A DNA stretch of 64,000 nucleotides from Streptomyces sp. NBC_01232 (GTDB lineage Bacteria > Actinomycetota > Actinomycetes > Streptomycetales > Streptomycetaceae), in NCBI RefSeq assembly GCF_035989885.1, contig NZ_CP108518.1:7617001-7681000 (forward strand), in the 5' to 3' direction. The notes under the pieces are model-generated. The model searched no databases, was not told the origin of the DNA, and worked only from the letters and a program-made list of their open reading frames with translations. Below, piece after piece: positions 60,178 through 64,000 of this stretch (its first letter is position 1; each line of letters begins with the position of its first letter). Both the position numbers and the translations under genes were made by a program.

Positions 60178-60608
60178 TGTCGCAAACGATCGAGCGGCAG
60201 CCGGGCTGCGGAGGACACCGGGGCGTAGTGGTTGCTGAACAGGGGCCGCAGCCGACCAGCCGGCTCCGCACCCGCTCGCCGGTCCGTACGTCCGGCGCCG
60301 TCAGGTACCAGGCGTCGGGCATCGCAGACGAAGACGCGAGGGGGGCGACGGCTGTCGGGGGTACGACCTGCGGTTCCGTTGTCCGGCAGGCGGTCCCCGG
60401 GCCCGCCGTGCATGCTGGGGAAAGCGGGATCCGAAGTCGCCCGACGACCTGTGCGGACGACGACGGAGGCGGACCCGCTCGATCGCTCCGTGGACGCGCA
60501 GCGCACCGTGGGCGCCTGCGCATGAATGCGCCGGCCCTGCACGCCGGCGGTCCGCGGCCCTTGCCACGCCCCGATCCGCCGATCCCGCGAGCCGCACGAG
60601 GACGCCCC
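60178..60608. other. Intergenic region between TetR and P450 genes
   Basis: About 430 bases between divergent genes, with no supported gene. Short open frames are Arg/Pro/Gly-rich and lack ribosome binding sites. An ATG at 60522 in frame with the P450 exists without a ribosome binding site. I see no strong palindrome. Confidence 0.5.
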
Positions 60609-61856
60609 ATGAGCCAAGCCATGCTCCGGCAGATCATCGACTACGCCCACCGCGCCGACCCGTACCCGCTGTACGAGGAGCTGCGCAGGACACCGGTGTT
60701 CCACGACGAGGACGGGCCCTACGTCGTCAGCACCTACCACGAGATCCAGGCCCTGCTGCACGATCCGCGCATCAGCTCCGACCCCCGCAACCTCACACTC
60801 TCGGCGAACGACCCGCTGGCGCAGTCCGAGGGCGACGACTCGACCCTGCCGCCGGTCTTCATCAGGCGCGACCCGCCGGAGCACGACCGGCTGCGCCGCA
60901 TCACGAACCGGCCCTTCGGGCCGCCGCACTCCCCGCACCGCATCCACGACATGCGCGGCGAGCTCGACGGCATCGTCTCCGGCCTCATCGACGGCATCCT
61001 CGGCACGGGGTCCCTGGAACGGATCGACCTGGTCGAGCAGTTCTCCTACCCCTTCCCGGTGACGGTGATCTGCCGGCTGCTGGGCGTGCCGCGCGAGGAC
61101 GAGCCGCGCTTCCACGGCTGGGCGGACACCATCGCCGCCAGCCTGGACCCCGATCCGGACGCCGACCCGGCCGACAAGTCCAAGGGCGCCGCCGACGCGC
61201 AGGTCGAGCTCGGCATGTACCTGGCCGGCCTGATCGAGGAGCGCCGCAAGAACCCGGGCGAGGACATGCTGTCCCAGCTGGCGGCCGTCAGCGAGGAACC
61301 GGACGGGGCCATGGACACGCTGGAGGTCATCAGTACCGCGGCGCTGCTGCTGATCGCGGGCCACGAGACCACGGTCAACTTGATCACCAATGGCATGCTC
61401 ACCCTGCTGCGCCACCCGGACGTGCTCCAGCGGCTGCGCGAGGACCCGCAGCTGTCCGTGCCGATCGTGGAGGAACTGCTGCGCTACGAGCCGCCCGTGC
61501 AGCTGCTGCCCCGGCGCAGCACGCTCGCCGACATCGAGGTGAACGGGGTGACCATCCCCAAGGGCGCGACGGTTTCGCTGATCCTCGCGTCCGGGAACCG
61601 CGACCCCAAGCGGTTCGAGAACCCGGACCGCTTCGACCCCGACCGCAAGGACATCCAGCACCTCGGCCTGGGCAGTGGCATCCACAGCTGCTTCGGCGCC
61701 CCGCTGGCCCGCCTCGAGGCCCAGCTGGCGCTGAGCGAACTGGCCCGTCGGCTGGAGAACCCCAGGCTGCTGGAGGACCCGCCGCCGTACCGTCAGAACG
61801 CGGTGCTGCGCGGACCCCGCCACCTGCCCATCGCCTGCGACGGCATCCGCCCCTGA
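60609..61856 (+). CDS. Cytochrome P450
   Basis: A 415-residue bacterial class I P450. The I-helix oxygen-binding motif is LLIAGHETTVNLI (~250), the K-helix ExxR is in VEELLRYEPPVQLL (~288), and the heme-binding loop is LGSGIHSCFGAPLARLEA with Cys at ~360. ATG at 60609 follows a GAGG. No ferredoxin gene is adjacent. It converges on the NRPS gene; together they may belong to one biosynthetic cluster that extends beyond the window, where the P450 would tailor a peptide product. Confidence 0.95.
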   Translation: MSQAMLRQIIDYAHRADPYPLYEELRRTPVFHDEDGPYVVSTYHEIQALLHDPRISSDPRNLTLSANDPLAQSEGDDSTLPPVFIRRDPPEHDRLRRITNRPFGPPHSPHRIHDMRGELDGIVSGLIDGILGTGSLERIDLVEQFSYPFPVTVICRLLGVPREDEPRFHGWADTIAASLDPDPDADPADKSKGAADAQVELGMYLAGLIEERRKNPGEDMLSQLAAVSEEPDGAMDTLEVISTAALLLIAGHETTVNLITNGMLTLLRHPDVLQRLREDPQLSVPIVEELLRYEPPVQLLPRRSTLADIEVNGVTIPKGATVSLILASGNRDPKRFENPDRFDPDRKDIQHLGLGSGIHSCFGAPLARLEAQLALSELARRLENPRLLEDPPPYRQNAVLRGPRHLPIACDGIRP

Positions 61857-61872
61857 GCGTGCACGTGCCGCG

Positions 61873-61909
61873 CCGCGCCCGGAGCACCCGCAGGGGGCTC
61901 CGGACGCGG
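61873..61909. terminator. Hairpin between P450 and NRPS genes
   Basis: CCGCGCCCGGAGC (61873-61885) pairs with GCTCCGGACGCGG (61897-61909) at 12 of 13 positions, between two convergent stops. Confidence 0.7.
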
Positions 61910-61916
61910 CGGTGCG

Positions 61917-64000
61917 TCAGGCGCCGTCGGCCGTCATGGCGCCGATCATCTCGGCCAGCACGGTCCTCCGGTCCTCTCCCGCGCGTGCGCGCAGAGGCCG
62001 GGCCAGGCGTGCGCTGTCGTAGTGCCAGCGGTGGTCGAGGTCCTGGGGTACCGCCCCGGTCGTACGGAAGTCCGCGCGGGTGCCGAGGAGTTCCATGAGG
62101 TCCTGGGCCAGGTCGTGCCAGGACACGTGGCCGCTGCACGCGTTGGCGACTCCGTGCACGGGCCGGTCCAGGCATTCGGCCACCGCACGGGCCAGGGCGG
62201 CCGCGTGCACCCAGGCGGCGCCGTACCAGTCGTGTCCACCGGTACCGGGACGCGGCAGTTCGATCGCCAGGCCCTGGCGGGCTGACTGGTAGAGGGTGCC
62301 GATGGCGCCCCAGCGCATCTGCTCGCGCAGCCGGTCGTGCGCGCCCCAGACGATCGGTGACCGCACGGCGCTCGCGCCCCCGCGTCCCTCGGTCCCCGCG
62401 GCGCGCAGCACCATGGCCTCGCAGTCGAGCTTCGCCCTCCCGTACGGGCTCACGGGCTCGTGGGGCGCCGACTCCTCGGCGACCCGCTCCGTCGCGGGGT
62501 GACCGTAGGCGTCGACGCTGCTGACGAAGACGAACGGGCCGCGCCGCCAGGCGTCGACCATCGCCTCCGTCGCCGCCCGGTCCACGTCGTGCCGGGTGAA
62601 GGTGCAGGCGGCGTGGACGACCGCGTCCGCCTGCGCGACGGCCTCCCGCAGCCCGGCCAGGTCGGACAGGTCGCCCTCGATGACGTCGACGCCCTCGGTG
62701 GCGATCAGATGGGCGGACTCGGGCCGCGCCAGCGCCAGTACGGGGCGTCCCTGCGCGGCGAGTTCACGTACGACGAACGCGCCCACGCCGCCCGTCGCGC
62801 CGGTGACAAGCACCGTGCCCGGGCGGACGTGCCGGGAGCGGGGGGCCGGCCTGCTCGCGGTCTTCGCAGCGCTCTGCCGTGCCGCCCGCTCGTCGAGGAG
62901 CGCGGCCAGCGCCCGGGGCGTACGGGCCTGCAGCACGTCGAGACCCGTGAGCGGCAGTCCGAGGTCCGTACGCAGCCGTTCGGCGAGCTGCACCGCCTTC
63001 AGAGAGTGGCCGCCGAGGGCGAAGAAGTCGTCGTCCGGCGACGGTGCGACGCCGAGCACCGCCGCGAAGGTCTCCCTGACCGCTTCGGCCCGGGGGCCGG
63101 ACGGAGCGCCGGGCGCGGACGGCCCCGGCAGCCCGGGCAGCCGGGCGTGGTCGAGCGGCCCGGCGGCCGAGCGCGGCAGCGCGTCGAGCACCGTGACCGT
63201 GGCGGGTACGGCCTCGGGCGCGAGCGACCGGCGCAGCAGGCCCAGCAGCTCGTGACCGGAGGGGCCGACGCTGTCGCGCAGGACGGCGTAGGCCACGGGC
63301 GGTCCCTGCTCGGGCCGGACCACCGCGGCGTCGGCGACGCTCGGGTGGGCGCGCAGCGCCAGCGCGGCGGGGTGGCCCTCGCCTTCCGGGTCAGCGCGTT
63401 CCGCAGCAGCGTCCTGCGGGTTGTCGCCGTCCGGATCGCCGCCTTCCTGATCGGCGGCGTCAAGGGGGCCGGAGCCGTCGATAGGGCCGGGGAGCGGCAG
63501 CTTGCTCAGGGCGAGTTCCGGGTCGGCCACGACCGCGTGCAGCAGCGCCGCGTAGTCCCGTACGGCCGCCTCCGCCACGGTGTCGTCCAGCGCGTTCGCG
63601 TCGTACTGGACGAGCGCCAGCGGCTGCGCGGCGTCGGCGTCGCCGCCCGGCACCAGACCGTAGGACAGGGTGAACTTCGCGCCGTCGGAGGGGACGTCGA
63701 CGTACTCGGCCGACGTACCCGGCAGCCGCAGCACCGTCGGTTCGCCGAGTACGTCGGCGGTGACGCGGACCAGGGCGGTCCCGTCGGCGCCGCGGGCACC
63801 GGCGCCGAGGCGTTCGAGGACCAGGTCGAAGGGGATGTGCCGGTGGCCCTGGGCTTCGAGGAGCGCGTCCCTCACCCGTCGCAGCAGTTCGGCGAAGGAC
63901 GGGCCGCCGGAGAGGTCCACCCGCACGGGCAGCGTGTTGACGCACAGGCCGACCAGGTCACGCATGGCGGTTCCGCTGCGATGGGTGCCCGCCACGCCGA
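61917..64000 (-). CDS. NRPS, C-terminal part: C domain, adenylation stub, carrier protein, NAD-epimerase-like domain
   Basis: The last ~694 residues of a larger gene whose 5' part lies beyond 64000. A condensation domain end comes first (MRDLVGLCVNTLPVRVDLSG, GHRHIPFDLVLERL, ALVQYDANALDDT). After an Asp/Glu-rich linker only the C-terminal subdomain of an adenylation domain remains (ALRAHPSVADAAVVRPEQG, VPATVTVLDALPRSAAGPLD). The A10 Gly-Lys is replaced by Gly-Pro and the whole catalytic core is missing. A carrier protein follows (DDFFALGGHSLKAVQLAERL, Ser attachment site). The final domain is an extended SDR (VLVTGATGGVGAFVVREL; VSPYGRAKLDCEAM with Tyr-x3-Lys). It may reduce or epimerise a bound intermediate or sugar-like group. 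Confidence 0.88.
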   Translation of the reverse strand, partial: GVAGTHRSGTAMRDLVGLCVNTLPVRVDLSGGPSFAELLRRVRDALLEAQGHRHIPFDLVLERLGAGARGADGTALVRVTADVLGEPTVLRLPGTSAEYVDVPSDGAKFTLSYGLVPGGDADAAQPLALVQYDANALDDTVAEAAVRDYAALLHAVVADPELALSKLPLPGPIDGSGPLDAADQEGGDPDGDNPQDAAAERADPEGEGHPAALALRAHPSVADAAVVRPEQGPPVAYAVLRDSVGPSGHELLGLLRRSLAPEAVPATVTVLDALPRSAAGPLDHARLPGLPGPSAPGAPSGPRAEAVRETFAAVLGVAPSPDDDFFALGGHSLKAVQLAERLRTDLGLPLTGLDVLQARTPRALAALLDERAARQSAAKTASRPAPRSRHVRPGTVLVTGATGGVGAFVVRELAAQGRPVLALARPESAHLIATEGVDVIEGDLSDLAGLREAVAQADAVVHAACTFTRHDVDRAATEAMVDAWRRGPFVFVSSVDAYGHPATERVAEESAPHEPVSPYGRAKLDCEAMVLRAAGTEGRGGASAVRSPIVWGAHDRLREQMRWGAIGTLYQSARQGLAIELPRPGTGGHDWYGAAWVHAAALARAVAECLDRPVHGVANACSGHVSWHDLAQDLMELLGTRADFRTTGAVPQDLDHRWHYDSARLARPLRARAGEDRRTVLAEMIGAMTADGA

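Noticed and set aside
61917..62830. NRPS terminal domain as a standard thioester reductase
   Set aside because: At roughly 290 residues it is short for an R domain, and its motifs read like an epimerase-type SDR; left as epimerase-like.

Overview
The window is very GC-rich, with GTG starts, overlapping stop/start pairs, rare TTA codons and actinobacterial family signatures (LAL and SARP regulators, PASTA-less Ser/Thr kinase, LanKC, cytochrome P450, CopC/CopD fusion). It looks like an accessory region of a Streptomyces chromosome. No phage, integrase, CRISPR array or replication origin was seen.

Layout. (1) 1-4.9 kb: an arsenic-resistance locus. A monooxygenase tail, arsN1-like acetyltransferase and arsR lie on one side. 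A small protein with four Cys-Cys pairs, an ArsO-like flavoprotein and an MFS exporter lie on the other. Two copies of one operator-like motif flank a 630-bp spacer that contains a 193-bp inverted-repeat element. (2) 4.9-6.9 kb: a gene graveyard made of an SDR remnant joined to the 3' half of a class I ppk2, then a frameshifted and truncated SulP transporter. (3) 7-17.6 kb: DUF4246 protein, membrane Ser/Thr kinase with a TolB/PD40-like sensor, a decayed small secreted protein, alpha/beta hydrolase, tRNA-Ala, small unknown genes, and an SPFH protein coupled to an NAD-kinase-fold protein.

(4) 17.8-45.1 kb is the heart of the window: at least four RiPP (ribosomally made peptide) modules side by side. 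They are a class III LanKC with a 37-residue precursor, a divergent class II LanM with a cysteine-free 66-residue precursor candidate, and two large regulators (a LuxR-type LAL with three TTA codons and an AfsR-like SARP). Next comes a minus-strand operon with two homologous precursor peptides (shared EDIEVVAH leader, Cys-x-x-Asn-x-Ser core), radical SAM/SPASM enzyme, two DUF6895-like paralogues, glycosyltransferase, MFS exporter and prolyl oligopeptidase. Facing it is a plus-strand operon with a second radical SAM enzyme, a heme-oxygenase-like di-iron protein, an 80-residue precursor resembling the aroma-sacti family, a giant cyclase/ATPase regulator, a subtilase and a GAF protein. The EDIEVVAH operon is the best candidate for an undescribed system. 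One of its precursors is encoded in frame at the end of the exporter gene, behind its own ribosome binding site.

(5) 45.2-55 kb: PIG-L deacetylase, small hydrolase, then a probable catabolic island (MFS, TauD-type oxygenase, quinone oxidoreductase, BKACE enzyme, AraC regulator, acyl-CoA ligase). (6) 55-60.2 kb: copper-type genes (YcnI-like, membrane protein, CopC-CopD fusion), a small membrane protein and a TetR regulator. (7) 60.6-64 kb: a P450 convergent with the 3' end of an NRPS whose adenylation domain is reduced to a dead C-terminal stub and which ends in an NAD-dependent epimerase-like domain.
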